Both the position numbers and the translations under genes were made by a program. Below, piece after piece: positions 8,701-17,631 of a stretch of DNA of 64,000 nucleotides. The stretch comes from JAEEJA01 sp036343175 (GTDB taxonomy: Bacteria; Bacillota; Clostridia; Lachnospirales; Lachnospiraceae): the NCBI GenBank assembly GCA_036343175.1, contig JAZASR010000007.1, forward strand, positions 30,572 through 94,571. Reading direction: 5' to 3'. The notes beneath the pieces are model-generated. The model was not told the origin of the DNA, did no database searches, and was given only the letters and a program-made list of their open reading frames with translations. Numbering within the stretch: the first letter of the stretch is position 1; the number at the start of each line of letters is the position of its first letter.

Positions 8701-8709
8701 TGATATAAT
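8701..8709 (+). promoter_or_regulatory. Extended -10 promoter of the first chemoreceptor gene
   Basis: TGATATAAT is a perfect extended -10 element. No good -35 box is seen 17 bases upstream. Transcription from about 8716 would make the TTG at 8721 nearly leaderless, which supports the ATG at 8790 as start. Confidence 0.55.
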
Positions 8710-8789
8710 GCCGTTGTAATTTGTTGAACACAGAGATGCCTTGTGTTTTTGGGCTCTCTGATGATTTTGATTTAATGAGGTACAAAATC

Positions 8790-10496
8790 ATGGATAGTAA
8801 AAGACGTGGAAAATCATTGTTCGGAGAGATACTTTCGATCTCCATCATACCGCTTGTGATACTTGCAGTATTTCTTACGGCTGCCAGTACGGTTCTGCAG
8901 GCAGAAAATATCAAAGGGAATATCAACGTTAATATTAAAAACCAATGCAACTCATTCTTTGCGGCTCTTAACAGCCTGAATGCTGATGATTTCTCATTGA
9001 ATGATGATCATCTTATGAAGGGCGATATTGATATAACAGAAAATACAGACTGGATAGATCAGTTTTCCAAAGGAAATAACCTGGTATTTACTGTATTTTA
9101 CAAGGATACAAGGTATGCGACCACTATTAAGGATGCTTCCGGAAAGAGACTTACCGGTACACAGGCAGATCCTGAGATCTATAAGACAGTAATGGGCGGT
9201 AAGGATGTAAGTAAAGAAAATGTTACTATCAATGGCAGAAAATATTTCGTACATTACAGCCCATTAAGCGATTCTAACGGTATCATAGGCATGGTATTAT
9301 GCGGTGAGGATGCAGCAGTAGTAAACAGGTCTATCAGATCAGCGCTTTTTGTTACGGTCGGCATAACACTCATAGTTTTCATTATTGCACTTATAGTCAT
9401 AGTATTTATATGCAGAAAACTCAATAAAGCCGTGCTTGCGTCAAATGGTGCTATCAATGATATAGCAGGAGGTCTTACAAATATTGCAGTTGATCAGGGT
9501 ACACTTTCACGTCCTGATGAGCTGGGTGATATTGCCAGAAATACAGCAAGCCTTGGAAATAAGCTCAATGAAGTCATTACCGGTATCAGAAAGTCATCGG
9601 ATGAGATCAATGCTACAGGAAACAGGCTTTCAGACGTATCTGAGAATTTCAAATCATCTTCAGACGGAATTTCACAGGCGGTCGATGATATTTCAAAGGG
9701 TGCTCTTTCACAGGCAGAGGAGATCGAAAATGCTTCCAATGCTGTTGATAAGATGGGACACGGCATCGAGGATATAGTAAGATCTACAGACAACCTTTCA
9801 AGAAATTCAACAGAGATGAGTTCAGCTGGCAGTGAGGCTTCACAGATCATTGAAGAGCTCGGTCATTCCAATGAAGAGACAATGTCAGCCATCACAAAGA
9901 TCTCTGATCAGATCAATGCAACAAATGATTCAGCAAAGAAGATCAGTGAGGCTATTCAGATAATTACATCTATTGCTGAGGAGACAAACCTCCTTTCACT
10001 CAACGCTTCTATTGAGGCGGCAAGGGCCGGTGATCAGGGCCGCGGATTCGCTGTAGTTGCAAACCAGATCCAGAAGCTCGCTGAGCAGTCCAATGAGTCA
10101 GCCCATCAGATCGATGAGATCACAAAGAAGCTGCTTGATGATTCTGTAAATACAGTGAACGTTATGAATGACGTGAAGAAGGTCTTCGATCAGCAGGCTG
10201 AGAAGTTCTCGATCACTAAAGAAAAATTTGACAACGTACAGAGAGGCATCGAGGATAATACAGCTGAGATCAGAGAGATTTCAAAGCTCGCCGATGACTG
10301 CAACAAGGCAAGGATCAATGTCATCGATGTCATTTCGAACCTTTCAGCTATTTCCGAGGAGAATGCAGCATCTGCTGAAGAGACAACATCTTCAATGCAG
10401 GAGCTCAATGCTACTATCGGTCTTATGGCTGATTCGGCTACAAGCCTTAAGGGTCTTGCAAATAAGCTCGATGAAGATCTTAAGTTCTTCAAGTAA
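8790..10496 (+). CDS. Methyl-accepting chemotaxis protein
   Basis: The protein of about 568 residues is a membrane chemoreceptor. It has a first membrane segment at residues 15-35, an extracellular sensor of about 145 residues (Cache-like by size and layout), a second membrane segment near 183-210, a HAMP domain, and a long coiled-coil signalling domain. The kinase-control tip reads EETNLLSLNASIEAARAG followed by RGFAVVANQIQKLAEQS. It should couple through CheW to CheA and bias the flagellar motor. ATG 8790 is preceded by GAGGT at good spacing; a TTG at 8721 and ATGs at 8736 and 8775 are alternatives in frame. The ligand is unknown. No che genes are adjacent, but motAB lies in the window. Confidence 0.93.
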   Translation: MDSKRRGKSLFGEILSISIIPLVILAVFLTAASTVLQAENIKGNINVNIKNQCNSFFAALNSLNADDFSLNDDHLMKGDIDITENTDWIDQFSKGNNLVFTVFYKDTRYATTIKDASGKRLTGTQADPEIYKTVMGGKDVSKENVTINGRKYFVHYSPLSDSNGIIGMVLCGEDAAVVNRSIRSALFVTVGITLIVFIIALIVIVFICRKLNKAVLASNGAINDIAGGLTNIAVDQGTLSRPDELGDIARNTASLGNKLNEVITGIRKSSDEINATGNRLSDVSENFKSSSDGISQAVDDISKGALSQAEEIENASNAVDKMGHGIEDIVRSTDNLSRNSTEMSSAGSEASQIIEELGHSNEETMSAITKISDQINATNDSAKKISEAIQIITSIAEETNLLSLNASIEAARAGDQGRGFAVVANQIQKLAEQSNESAHQIDEITKKLLDDSVNTVNVMNDVKKVFDQQAEKFSITKEKFDNVQRGIEDNTAEIREISKLADDCNKARINVIDVISNLSAISEENAASAEETTSSMQELNATIGLMADSATSLKGLANKLDEDLKFFK

Positions 10497-10543
10497 TACC
10501 TGTTTTAGTCTTAAATATTTTCCTTTTTGTTGCAAAATATTTA

Positions 10544-10552
10544 TGATATAAT
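10544..10552 (+). promoter_or_regulatory. Extended -10 promoter upstream of pspA
   Basis: TGATATAAT matches the extended -10 consensus, 129 bases before the pspA ATG. A T-rich stretch lies where the -35 would be. A second possible site (TTGACG at 10567) has no well-placed -10. Confidence 0.5.
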
Positions 10553-10680
10553 ATTATTGGTAATTGTTGACGGTTTATTAGCTTAAATGCTGCTATACAG
10601 GATTTAGCTAAGTGATGTTTCCGGTATTTGAAAATATCGCCATGTGCTTTATGCACACACATGAAGGAGGAAAATTTATT

Positions 10681-11358
10681 ATGGGAATCTTAGGAAGATT
10701 TAAGGACATTATGGCTTCTAACATCAACGCGCTTCTTGATAAGGCTGAGGACCCTGAAAAGATGGTCGATCAGGTGATCAGAAATCTTGAGGAAGAGCTT
10801 GAGGAGGCCAAGAAGGAAACTGTTTCCATCATGGCCGATGAGAAGGCTGCAAAGCGTGATCTCGACCAGAACAATGATGCTATTGCAAAGATGGATGCTC
10901 TTGCAAGAAAGGCTGTTGAGGCCGGCAACGATGATGACGCCAGGAAATTCCTTACTGAAAAAGCCAGTCTTTCACAGAAGAATGCGCTTTTGCAGAAGAA
11001 CTACGATCTTACTCACTCTAACAGTGAGAAGATGAAGCAGATGTATGAGAAGCTTACTAATGACCTTGCATCAGCTAAGGACAGACGTGATCTGATCAAG
11101 AGCAAGGTAAAGATCGCCAAGACTCAGGAGCATATGACAAAGCTTTCACATGGATCATTTGATTCATCTGCTTCCATGGCTGCATTTGACAGGCTTGATG
11201 ACAAGGCAGATGCTATGCTCGACCAGGCTGAGGCAGATGAAGAGCTTACAAATGTCGGTGCAGGTTCTGATGTAAAGGATCTTGCAGAAAAGTATGATAC
11301 ACCTTCATCTTCAGTTGAAGATGAGCTTGCAGCTCTTAAAGCCAGCATGGGGAAATGA
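10681..11358 (+). CDS. pspA: PspA/IM30 family membrane-protecting protein
   Basis: PspA/IM30 proteins are ESCRT-III-like and coat the inner face of the membrane under envelope stress. The protein has 225 residues, the usual family length. It starts MGILGRFKDIMASNINALLDKAEDPEKM, split here for reading as MGILGRFKDIM (amphipathic helix) and NALLDKAEDPEKM, both typical of the family. The middle is almost entirely heptad coiled coil to about residue 150, and the tail ends in SSVEDELAALKASMGK. ATG 10681 follows AAGGAGGA at 10663-10670; the open frame back to 10612 has no such site. No pspF or pspBC lies nearby. A liaIH-like stress role is inferred. Confidence 0.88.
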   Translation: MGILGRFKDIMASNINALLDKAEDPEKMVDQVIRNLEEELEEAKKETVSIMADEKAAKRDLDQNNDAIAKMDALARKAVEAGNDDDARKFLTEKASLSQKNALLQKNYDLTHSNSEKMKQMYEKLTNDLASAKDRRDLIKSKVKIAKTQEHMTKLSHGSFDSSASMAAFDRLDDKADAMLDQAEADEELTNVGAGSDVKDLAEKYDTPSSSVEDELAALKASMGK

Positions 11359-11470
11359 TCTGATTCCGGAAGTCCGTTAAGATAATGCGGCATTATTTGC
11401 GACAAAGCTCAAAGACTTACGGACTATGAAGCAATTGTTTTTTACATCCAGTTTAATAATGTAATATCTG

Positions 11471-11507
11471 CCCGGGGCTTGACATTTCCTGCCCCGGGTA
11501 TTTTAAT
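11471..11507 (+). terminator. Probable pspA terminator that overlaps the gltX promoter
   Basis: A GC-rich 8-bp stem (CCCGGGGC 11471-11478 with GCCCCGGG 11491-11498) has a 12-base loop and is followed by TATTTTAATTT. The T run is interrupted, so termination may be partial. The loop contains TTGACA, which serves as a -35 box. Confidence 0.6.
11479..11507 (+). promoter_or_regulatory. gltX promoter placed inside a terminator hairpin
   Basis: TTGACA (11479-11484) in the hairpin loop and TTTAAT (11502-11507) in the T tract are 17 bases apart. It is the best promoter candidate in the 261-base gap before gltX and gives a leader of about 105 nt. Confidence 0.5.
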
Positions 11508-11619
11508 TTAATAGGCATAACAGCAGGTGCTTGAATTATCTGAATCCGGTCATAAGCCGGCAGGATTTCTTCTTTTTCAGCATCTGTATTGAACTAAGCA
11601 TAAATGGAGGTTTTTTAAA

Positions 11620-13089
11620 ATGAGTGAGGTCAGAACAAGATTTGCGCCAAGTCCTACAGGAAGGATGCATGTCGGAAATTTGCGTACTGCTCTTTATGAG
11701 TATCTGATAGCAAGACATGCAGGCGGAAAGTTCATTTTAAGAATAGAGGATACAGACAGGGAAAGATTCGTCCCGGAAGCACTTGACATAATTTACGAGA
11801 CTATGAAGCTCGCCGGACTCGAGGAGGATGAGGGACCCCGCAAGGGCGGAGAATATGGACCTTATGTTCAGAGCGAGAGGGTAGATAAGGGTATATATAT
11901 GAAGTATGCAAAGGAGCTCATCGACAAGGGCGAAGCCTATTATTGCTTCTGTACAAAGGAAAGGCTCGAGAGCCTTAAGGCTTCTCAAACTACAGAGGCC
12001 GGCAAGGAGATAGCAAAGTACGATAAGCATTGTCTGCATCTGTCCAAAGAGGAGGTTCAGGCTAAGCTTGACGCAGGAGTTCCATATGTTATCAGACAGA
12101 ACAATCCTCAAACAGGCACAACTACATTTCACGATGCCATATACGGCGACATTACAGTAAATAATGATGAGCTCGACGACATGATCCTGATTAAGTCGGA
12201 CGGCTATCCTACATATAATTTCGCAAATGTTATCGATGATCATCTTATGAAGATCACCCATGTAGTCCGCGGCAATGAATATCTTTCAAGCGCACCTAAG
12301 TACAACAGGCTTTACGAGGCATTTGGCTGGGAAGTACCTGAGTACATCCACTGTCCTATCATCACGGATGAGAATCACAAGAAGCTTGCCAAGAGATCAG
12401 GCCATTCTTCAGTTGAGGACCTTCTCGATCAGGGCTTTTTACCTGAAGCAGTAGTAAATTACGTAGCCCTTCTTGGATGGAGCCCTGAAGATGACAGAGA
12501 AATGTTCACTCTCAAAGAGCTGGAGGAGAACTTCGACTATACAAGGATAAATAAGTCTCCTGCCGTATTCGATATAGTAAAGCTTAAGTGGATGAACGGG
12601 GAATATATCAAGAAGCTCGATGACGATGCTTATTACGAGAGAGCGCTTCCGGAGATCAAGAAGGTAATAACTAAGGACTACGACCTTAAGAAGATCGCCG
12701 ATCTTGTAAAGAGCCGTATAGAGATATTCCCGGAGATCGGTGAGAAGATCGATTTCTTTGAGGAGCTTCCGGACTATGATATAGCAATGTATACCCATAA
12801 GAAGATGAAGACTGATTCTGAGAATTCCCTTAAGACCCTTCAGGATATGTATCCGATCCTTGAGAAGCTTGATACCTTTGACAAGACTTCTATCGAAGAA
12901 GCATGCAAAGGCTATATTGCTGAAAAAGGTATAAAGAACGGTATCTGCCTGTGGCCTCTTCGTACTGCGGTTTCCGGCAAGCAGGTAACTCCCGGCGGTG
13001 CATACGAAATAATGGAAATACTCGGTAAGGAAGAATCACTCGCACGTATAGAGAAAGGAATCGAGAAGCTTAAGATTGCAGCTCAATAA
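11620..13089 (+). CDS. gltX: Glutamyl-tRNA synthetase
   Basis: This class I synthetase charges tRNA-Glu (and often tRNA-Gln in bacteria that amidate it later). The 489-residue protein has the HIGH-type motif in SPTGRMHVGN (residues 11-20), the LRIEDTDRER segment, and the KMSKS-type loop KKLAKRSG (254-261). Lengths and domain order (Rossmann core, stem contact, anticodon-binding helices) fit the bacterial enzyme. A TGGAGG precedes the ATG by 10 bases. The last 14 bases overlap the helicase gene that follows, so the two are probably translationally coupled. Confidence 0.96.
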   Translation: MSEVRTRFAPSPTGRMHVGNLRTALYEYLIARHAGGKFILRIEDTDRERFVPEALDIIYETMKLAGLEEDEGPRKGGEYGPYVQSERVDKGIYMKYAKELIDKGEAYYCFCTKERLESLKASQTTEAGKEIAKYDKHCLHLSKEEVQAKLDAGVPYVIRQNNPQTGTTTFHDAIYGDITVNNDELDDMILIKSDGYPTYNFANVIDDHLMKITHVVRGNEYLSSAPKYNRLYEAFGWEVPEYIHCPIITDENHKKLAKRSGHSSVEDLLDQGFLPEAVVNYVALLGWSPEDDREMFTLKELEENFDYTRINKSPAVFDIVKLKWMNGEYIKKLDDDAYYERALPEIKKVITKDYDLKKIADLVKSRIEIFPEIGEKIDFFEELPDYDIAMYTHKKMKTDSENSLKTLQDMYPILEKLDTFDKTSIEEACKGYIAEKGIKNGICLWPLRTAVSGKQVTPGGAYEIMEILGKEESLARIEKGIEKLKIAAQ

Positions 13090-14941
13090 AGAACAGCAGG
13101 AGGCTGTTAACCATATAGACGGGCCTATGATGGTAGTTGCAGGCCCGGGATCCGGAAAGACTGCCGTTATTACAGAAAGGGTAAAGCACCTTGTAAAAAG
13201 CGGCATCTCCCCGGAAAATATTCTTGTAATAACATTTACCCGCGCTGCGGCTCTGGAAATGAAGAAGCGCTACTTTGACTCAGGCGAGGGTGATGTGAAG
13301 GTAAAGTTCGGCACATTTCATTCGGTGTTTTTTACTATGCTTCGGGCAGCCTACAACTTTACCTATGATAACATCGTAACAACAAAAACACAGTATGAAC
13401 TCATAAAGGAAATAGATGCCCGGTCAGGCTTCGAGGTTCGCGATGAGAATGAATTTGCTGATGCAATGCTTGGCGAAATAAGTCATGTTAAGGGTTCAAT
13501 GGTGGATATAGACCTGTATTACAGCATGAATTGTCCCGCCAATATTTTTAAAAAGATTTATGCATCCTATGACCGTGAGCTTAAGCGCAGGCGCCTTCTT
13601 GACTTTGACGATATGATGGTCTATACCTATGAACTTCTTACGAAAAGGCCTGATATTCTTAAAGCCTGGCAGAACACATTCAGGTACATACTTATCGATG
13701 AGTTCCAGGACGTGAATTCTCTCCAGTTTCAGATAGTTAAGATGCTCGCTGAACCGGCAGGGAATCTTTTCATAGTAGGAGATGACGACCAGTCGATATA
13801 CGGATTCAGAGGTTCCAGACCGGATATCATGCGCCGTTTCACTACTGATTATCCTGAAGCAGAAGTTGTCAAATTGTCTGTTAATTACAGGTGCAGCGGC
13901 AATATCACCGAGACGGCAGGAAGAGTCATAAGCCACAATAAAAACAGGATCTCTAAGAAAATACGTGCTCAAAAGAAAGCCGGAGACAAAGTTTCCATAA
14001 GAGTCTTTGAAAATGCGCGGGAAGAGAATGCAGAGATCAGAAAGATAATAAAGGCAAAGCACGATGAGGGATTGCCATATTCTGAGATCTCCGTTATCTA
14101 CAGGACAAATGTCGCGGCACGGGGGCTGATATCGGCCTTATCATCTTCCGGCATACCTTACCGCTGTCGTGACCAGGTGCCCAATCTCTATGAACACTGG
14201 ATCGCCCAGGATATACTTGCTTATATCAGGGTGGCTTCTGGGTCTCTTAAGAGGAAGGATTTCCTGCGTATTGTAAACAGGCCGAACAGATACATATCAA
14301 GAAACGTATTTACTGAGCCGGAGGTCGATCTTATAAAGGTCCATGCTTTGCTGTCTGATAAAGACTGGATAAATGAACGTCTTACCCAGCTCGAATATGA
14401 TCTTGACATGATCGCCCGTATGAAGCCATTCGGTGCTATGAACTTCATCAGGCGGGGAATAGGTTATGATGACTATATTAAGGAATATGCTGATTACAGA
14501 GGTATGAAGCCTGATGATATGTATCTGATCCTCGACGAGCTGACCAGCGAAGCCCACGACTACAATGACTATGCCTCCTGGTTCGACCATATCGAACGTT
14601 ATTCCGATGAGCTTCTTAAGCAGGCTGCTGAGAGGAAGAAAGAAAAAGAGAGCTCAGAAAAAGATGCCGTAGTTATACAGACCATGCATTCATCCAAGGG
14701 TATGGAGTACCATACGGTCTTCATCCCTGATGCCAATGAAGGAGTGACTCCACACAGCAAGGCGGTTCTTGAAAAGGATATGGAAGAGGAACGCCGCATG
14801 TTCTATGTTGCCATGACGAGGGCTGAGAGCAGCCTTTACATTTATTATCTTAAGGAACGTATGAATAAAGATGTTGACGTGTCGCGTTTTGTGATGGAGG
14901 CGCAGGGGGTCTCCCGCGACCGGGCCGGGAGAAAGCTTTAG
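13076..14941 (+). CDS. UvrD/PcrA-type superfamily 1A DNA helicase
   Basis: The 621-residue protein is a 3'-5' DNA helicase of the UvrD/Rep family. Motifs appear in order: the Q motif LNKEQQEAV at the very N-terminus, Walker A GPGSGKT (23-29), motif Ia ITFTRAAALEM, motif II DEFQD (about 207-212), motif III GDDDQSIYGFRGS, motif V TMHSSKGMEY and motif VI RRMFYVAMTRAE. It is shorter than PcrA (about 720), mainly at the C-terminus. The start must be the TTG at 13076, because the Q motif begins three residues later; this start overlaps gltX by 14 bases and has only a weak ribosome binding site, consistent with coupling. Confidence 0.92.
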   Translation: MQLNKEQQEAVNHIDGPMMVVAGPGSGKTAVITERVKHLVKSGISPENILVITFTRAAALEMKKRYFDSGEGDVKVKFGTFHSVFFTMLRAAYNFTYDNIVTTKTQYELIKEIDARSGFEVRDENEFADAMLGEISHVKGSMVDIDLYYSMNCPANIFKKIYASYDRELKRRRLLDFDDMMVYTYELLTKRPDILKAWQNTFRYILIDEFQDVNSLQFQIVKMLAEPAGNLFIVGDDDQSIYGFRGSRPDIMRRFTTDYPEAEVVKLSVNYRCSGNITETAGRVISHNKNRISKKIRAQKKAGDKVSIRVFENAREENAEIRKIIKAKHDEGLPYSEISVIYRTNVAARGLISALSSSGIPYRCRDQVPNLYEHWIAQDILAYIRVASGSLKRKDFLRIVNRPNRYISRNVFTEPEVDLIKVHALLSDKDWINERLTQLEYDLDMIARMKPFGAMNFIRRGIGYDDYIKEYADYRGMKPDDMYLILDELTSEAHDYNDYASWFDHIERYSDELLKQAAERKKEKESSEKDAVVIQTMHSSKGMEYHTVFIPDANEGVTPHSKAVLEKDMEEERRMFYVAMTRAESSLYIYYLKERMNKDVDVSRFVMEAQGVSRDRAGRKL

Positions 14942-14963
14942 AAAGTTAGTTGGAGGCTTCTAT

Positions 14964-15308
14964 ATGAAAATAGCTTCAGGGACACATTTTCAGAAAGTAC
15001 CGGATGATGATAATCCGCATATTATCAGACCTTCGGGAAGAGCAGTGGATGCAGGGGACGTGCTCAGGCGGCCGGCTGATATAAAAACAGCGGACCTTTA
15101 TGAAGCCTGCTGCGCCGGGACAGTCGAAGGCAGGGCAGTTCCCGCCGATACAAAGACGCCGCAGAACATTAACGTCTATGAGAAGAAGGCGGAAAACGCT
15201 TTTGTTACAGAACTTAAGACCGTTTCAGTTAAGGAAAAGCAGGTCTTTACAAGGCGTCTTACTCCTGAGAATGAAGAAAAGCTTTCGATATCGGATGTTT
15301 TCAAATAA
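14964..15308 (+). CDS. Hypothetical protein, 114 residues
   Basis: I do not recognise this protein. It has a good start: ATG with GGAGG 9 bases upstream, 22 bases after the helicase gene in the same direction, so probably in the gltX operon. The product is hydrophilic, without membrane segments or signal peptide. It has two adjacent cysteines (EACCAG near residue 49), several proline-rich turns and a charged C-terminal half. Predicted disorder is likely. The function is unknown. Confidence 0.6.
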   Translation: MKIASGTHFQKVPDDDNPHIIRPSGRAVDAGDVLRRPADIKTADLYEACCAGTVEGRAVPADTKTPQNINVYEKKAENAFVTELKTVSVKEKQVFTRRLTPENEEKLSISDVFK

Positions 15309-15366
15309 TTAATATTTATTTAAGACAAGGCAGACACATTTTACTTACAGGTATTGGGGGTACATT

Positions 15367-15795
15367 ATGGAAAGTGAAGATCAGGCAAAGCTTGATGAAC
15401 TGAATTCGCGCCTTATTGGTAAGTATGACAGCCTTAAGCAGATCAACTCTGAAAAACAGGAAATTCTGAATAAAAGAGTCGATATCTATAATGCCCAGAG
15501 AAGAAGAGTATGGATAATAGGAGCTGTTATTCTTCTCATGGGAGTATTTGGTTTTATTGCAAATTTCGGAGGCCTTGGAGTCGGATGGGTAGTAACTCTC
15601 GGGTTTATATGTCTCATTGCGGTTGCTGCCATAAGTATACTTAAGGGTGCAAAGAATCAGGAGATCAACTCCAGTCTGAATATAATAAATGACCGCAAGG
15701 ATAATGTCGAGAATGAAATAAAGGAACTGGAGCGGGAAAAAGCTGTTCTTCGCGAACAGATGTCATTGAATGGCAGGATAAACAGCGATATATAA
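15367..15795 (+). CDS. Small membrane protein with flanking coiled coils
   Basis: The protein has 142 residues. A charged heptad-like helix (residues 1-45) leads to two membrane segments (about 48-68 and 72-92, with the glycine-rich turn GGLGVGW between), and then a second long charged helix ends the chain. Both soluble helices would face the same side, probably the cytoplasm. I do not recognise the family. The ATG at 15367 follows a GGGGG-containing stretch with a weak ribosome binding site. It is followed after 4 bases by thiD. Confidence 0.65.
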   Translation: MESEDQAKLDELNSRLIGKYDSLKQINSEKQEILNKRVDIYNAQRRRVWIIGAVILLMGVFGFIANFGGLGVGWVVTLGFICLIAVAAISILKGAKNQEINSSLNIINDRKDNVENEIKELEREKAVLREQMSLNGRINSDI

Positions 15796-15799
15796 GATC

Positions 15800-16723
15800 A
15801 TGAAAAAAATAAAGAGTACAGGTACTGATGGCAATGATATAAGGAAGGTGCTTACAATAGCAGGATCAGATTCCTCGGGAGGGGCAGGGATCCAGGCAGA
15901 CTTAAAGACCATTGCTGCCCATGGCCTCTATGGCATGAGCGTCATAACAGGCATCACAGCCCAGAATACAATGGGTGTAAGCAAAGTTATGAATTGTCCT
16001 GGTGACCTTATAGCTGCCCAGCTTGATGCGGTCTTTACTGATATCAGACCGGATGCTGTAAAGACCGGGCTTCTTCCTTCTGCAGAAAGCATATGCGTCA
16101 TCGCTGAGAAATTAAAAGAGTACCATGTGAATAAGCTTGTAGTGGACCCTGTCATCACTTCTACAAGCGGGCATAATTTTCTGACAGATAGTGTGATCAG
16201 TACCATGCAGGAAAAGCTTTTCCCGCTTGCATTACTTATAACGCCTAATATTCCCGAGGGACAGATCATTTCCGGGATAAAGATCATGGATCGTGAGACT
16301 ATGAAAGAAGCTGCAAAAGAGATAGGAAGAAAATTCAAAGTATCTGTTCTATTAAAGGGCGGTCATCTGGCAGAGATTCAGGATAAGAAAGGCACTGCTG
16401 ATAATGAACCGGACACGACGCAAAAAAGCAGCTATCCGGAAACAGGAAGAGGGACGCAGAGTTCGGATCTGCTCTATATAAAAAAAGAAGGAAATGAGCT
16501 GGAAAAGCTCGTCTGGTTCGATAACGTTCACATTGATAATCCCGATACCCACGGAACAGGCTGCACACTTTCATCAGCTATCTGCTGCGGACTTGCATCA
16601 GGCATGGGACTTACAGAAGCTGTAAATAAAGCTAAAGAATACGTAACAGGGGCGATAAGTGCAGGCCTTCACCTTGGACATGGGGCGGGGCCTCTTGACC
16701 ATATGTATGAATACAGGCAATGA
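15800..16723 (+). CDS. thiD: Hydroxymethylpyrimidine / phosphomethylpyrimidine kinase
   Basis: ThiD phosphorylates HMP and HMP-P to HMP-PP for thiamine synthesis. Family features are the N-terminal LTIAGSDSSGGAGIQADLK, the GMSVITGITAQNT segment, LLKGGHL, and the C-terminal ribokinase-type anion-hole motif DTHGTGCTLSSA. At 307 residues it is about 40 longer than usual. The excess is a polar, low-complexity loop at about residues 196-224 (KKGTADNEPDTTQKSS), placed between two strands where the family has a short turn. The chosen ATG is 4 bases after the preceding gene. It complements thiC, which lies in a separate unit. Confidence 0.93.
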   Translation: MKKIKSTGTDGNDIRKVLTIAGSDSSGGAGIQADLKTIAAHGLYGMSVITGITAQNTMGVSKVMNCPGDLIAAQLDAVFTDIRPDAVKTGLLPSAESICVIAEKLKEYHVNKLVVDPVITSTSGHNFLTDSVISTMQEKLFPLALLITPNIPEGQIISGIKIMDRETMKEAAKEIGRKFKVSVLLKGGHLAEIQDKKGTADNEPDTTQKSSYPETGRGTQSSDLLYIKKEGNELEKLVWFDNVHIDNPDTHGTGCTLSSAICCGLASGMGLTEAVNKAKEYVTGAISAGLHLGHGAGPLDHMYEYRQ

Positions 16724-16902
16724 GGTTTACACTTAAACTTATCATTATGAAGAGAGTTCTTTGCACTGGCATAAAGTGATGGCAGAACTGAACCTTCTTC
16801 ACAAAAATTTCAAAAAGCCAATGTATAATAACTTATGCAGGATCAAATAAATGCATCTTTGAATTTTTTACAATAAATACTGTAGTAAGGCGGTGACGGG
16901 AT

Positions 16903-17508
16903 ATGAGCATTTACGGAACTTATGAAGGTACACTTGAATATGTTTCGAAAAATTTAGTTTACAGACTTGAACAGTACAATACTATATATGAAAAAGAGCA
17001 TGGGGCGAGACTTTTTGAGCATCTTTCATCAAGGATAAAATCAGATGCCAGCATGCGGGAAAAGTGCCGCAGAAAGGGATTCCCTGAAAATGAGTATTCA
17101 GCGCTTCATGATATGCACGACAGCATAGGCATAAGGATAGTCTGCTCCTTCGTAAATGACATTTTTAAAAACGTTGAGAAAATAAAGGAATTTCCTGATG
17201 TTGTCGTGGTAAAGGAGAAAGATTATGTAAGACATGCAAAACCAAACGGCTATCGCAGCTACCACATGATCCTTTCTGTAGAGGTTCCTTATCCGGATGT
17301 CCTTGGCATGACACCGGGACACTATTTTGTAGAAGTCCAGCTCAGGACTATTGCCATGGACTCATGGGCAGCCCTTGAACATCAGATGAAATACAAAAAG
17401 ACACTCGAAAATCAGGATCTGATCGTCTCTGAACTTAAGCGTGTCGCCGATGAACTTGCGTCCTGCGACATCTCTATGCAGACCATTCATGAACTGATTA
17501 ACAGCTGA
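16903..17508 (+). CDS. Small alarmone synthetase, RelA/SpoT nucleotidyltransferase domain only
   Basis: The 201-residue protein is a single-domain (p)ppGpp synthetase of the RelQ/YjbM type; it lacks HD hydrolase, TGS and ACT domains. It transfers pyrophosphate from ATP to GDP or GTP. Visible motifs are SRIKSDASMREKCRRKG (substrate-binding basic patch), HDSIGIRIVC, NGYRSYHMIL and the metal-binding VEVQLRTIAMDSWAALEHQ. Length and motifs match RelQ. The gene stands alone, upstream of a two-component system. Its transcription control is not visible. Confidence 0.9.
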   Translation: MSIYGTYEGTLEYVSKNLVYRLEQYNTIYEKEHGARLFEHLSSRIKSDASMREKCRRKGFPENEYSALHDMHDSIGIRIVCSFVNDIFKNVEKIKEFPDVVVVKEKDYVRHAKPNGYRSYHMILSVEVPYPDVLGMTPGHYFVEVQLRTIAMDSWAALEHQMKYKKTLENQDLIVSELKRVADELASCDISMQTIHELINS

Positions 17509-17631
17509 TCTATCTTACTTTTTAAATTTTTTATTATTCAGGCTGGTAAAGTAAATGGCATAATTGTCAGCAGTTTTCTGAATTTTTTTATGTCATTTCC
17601 TTTCCGTCCGGATATAAGTTGGAGGAATGAT

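Noticed and set aside
13076..13128. Downstream ATG (13128) as start of the helicase
   Set aside because: It would remove the Q motif LNKEQQEAV, which is essential in the family; the TTG at 13076 keeps it.
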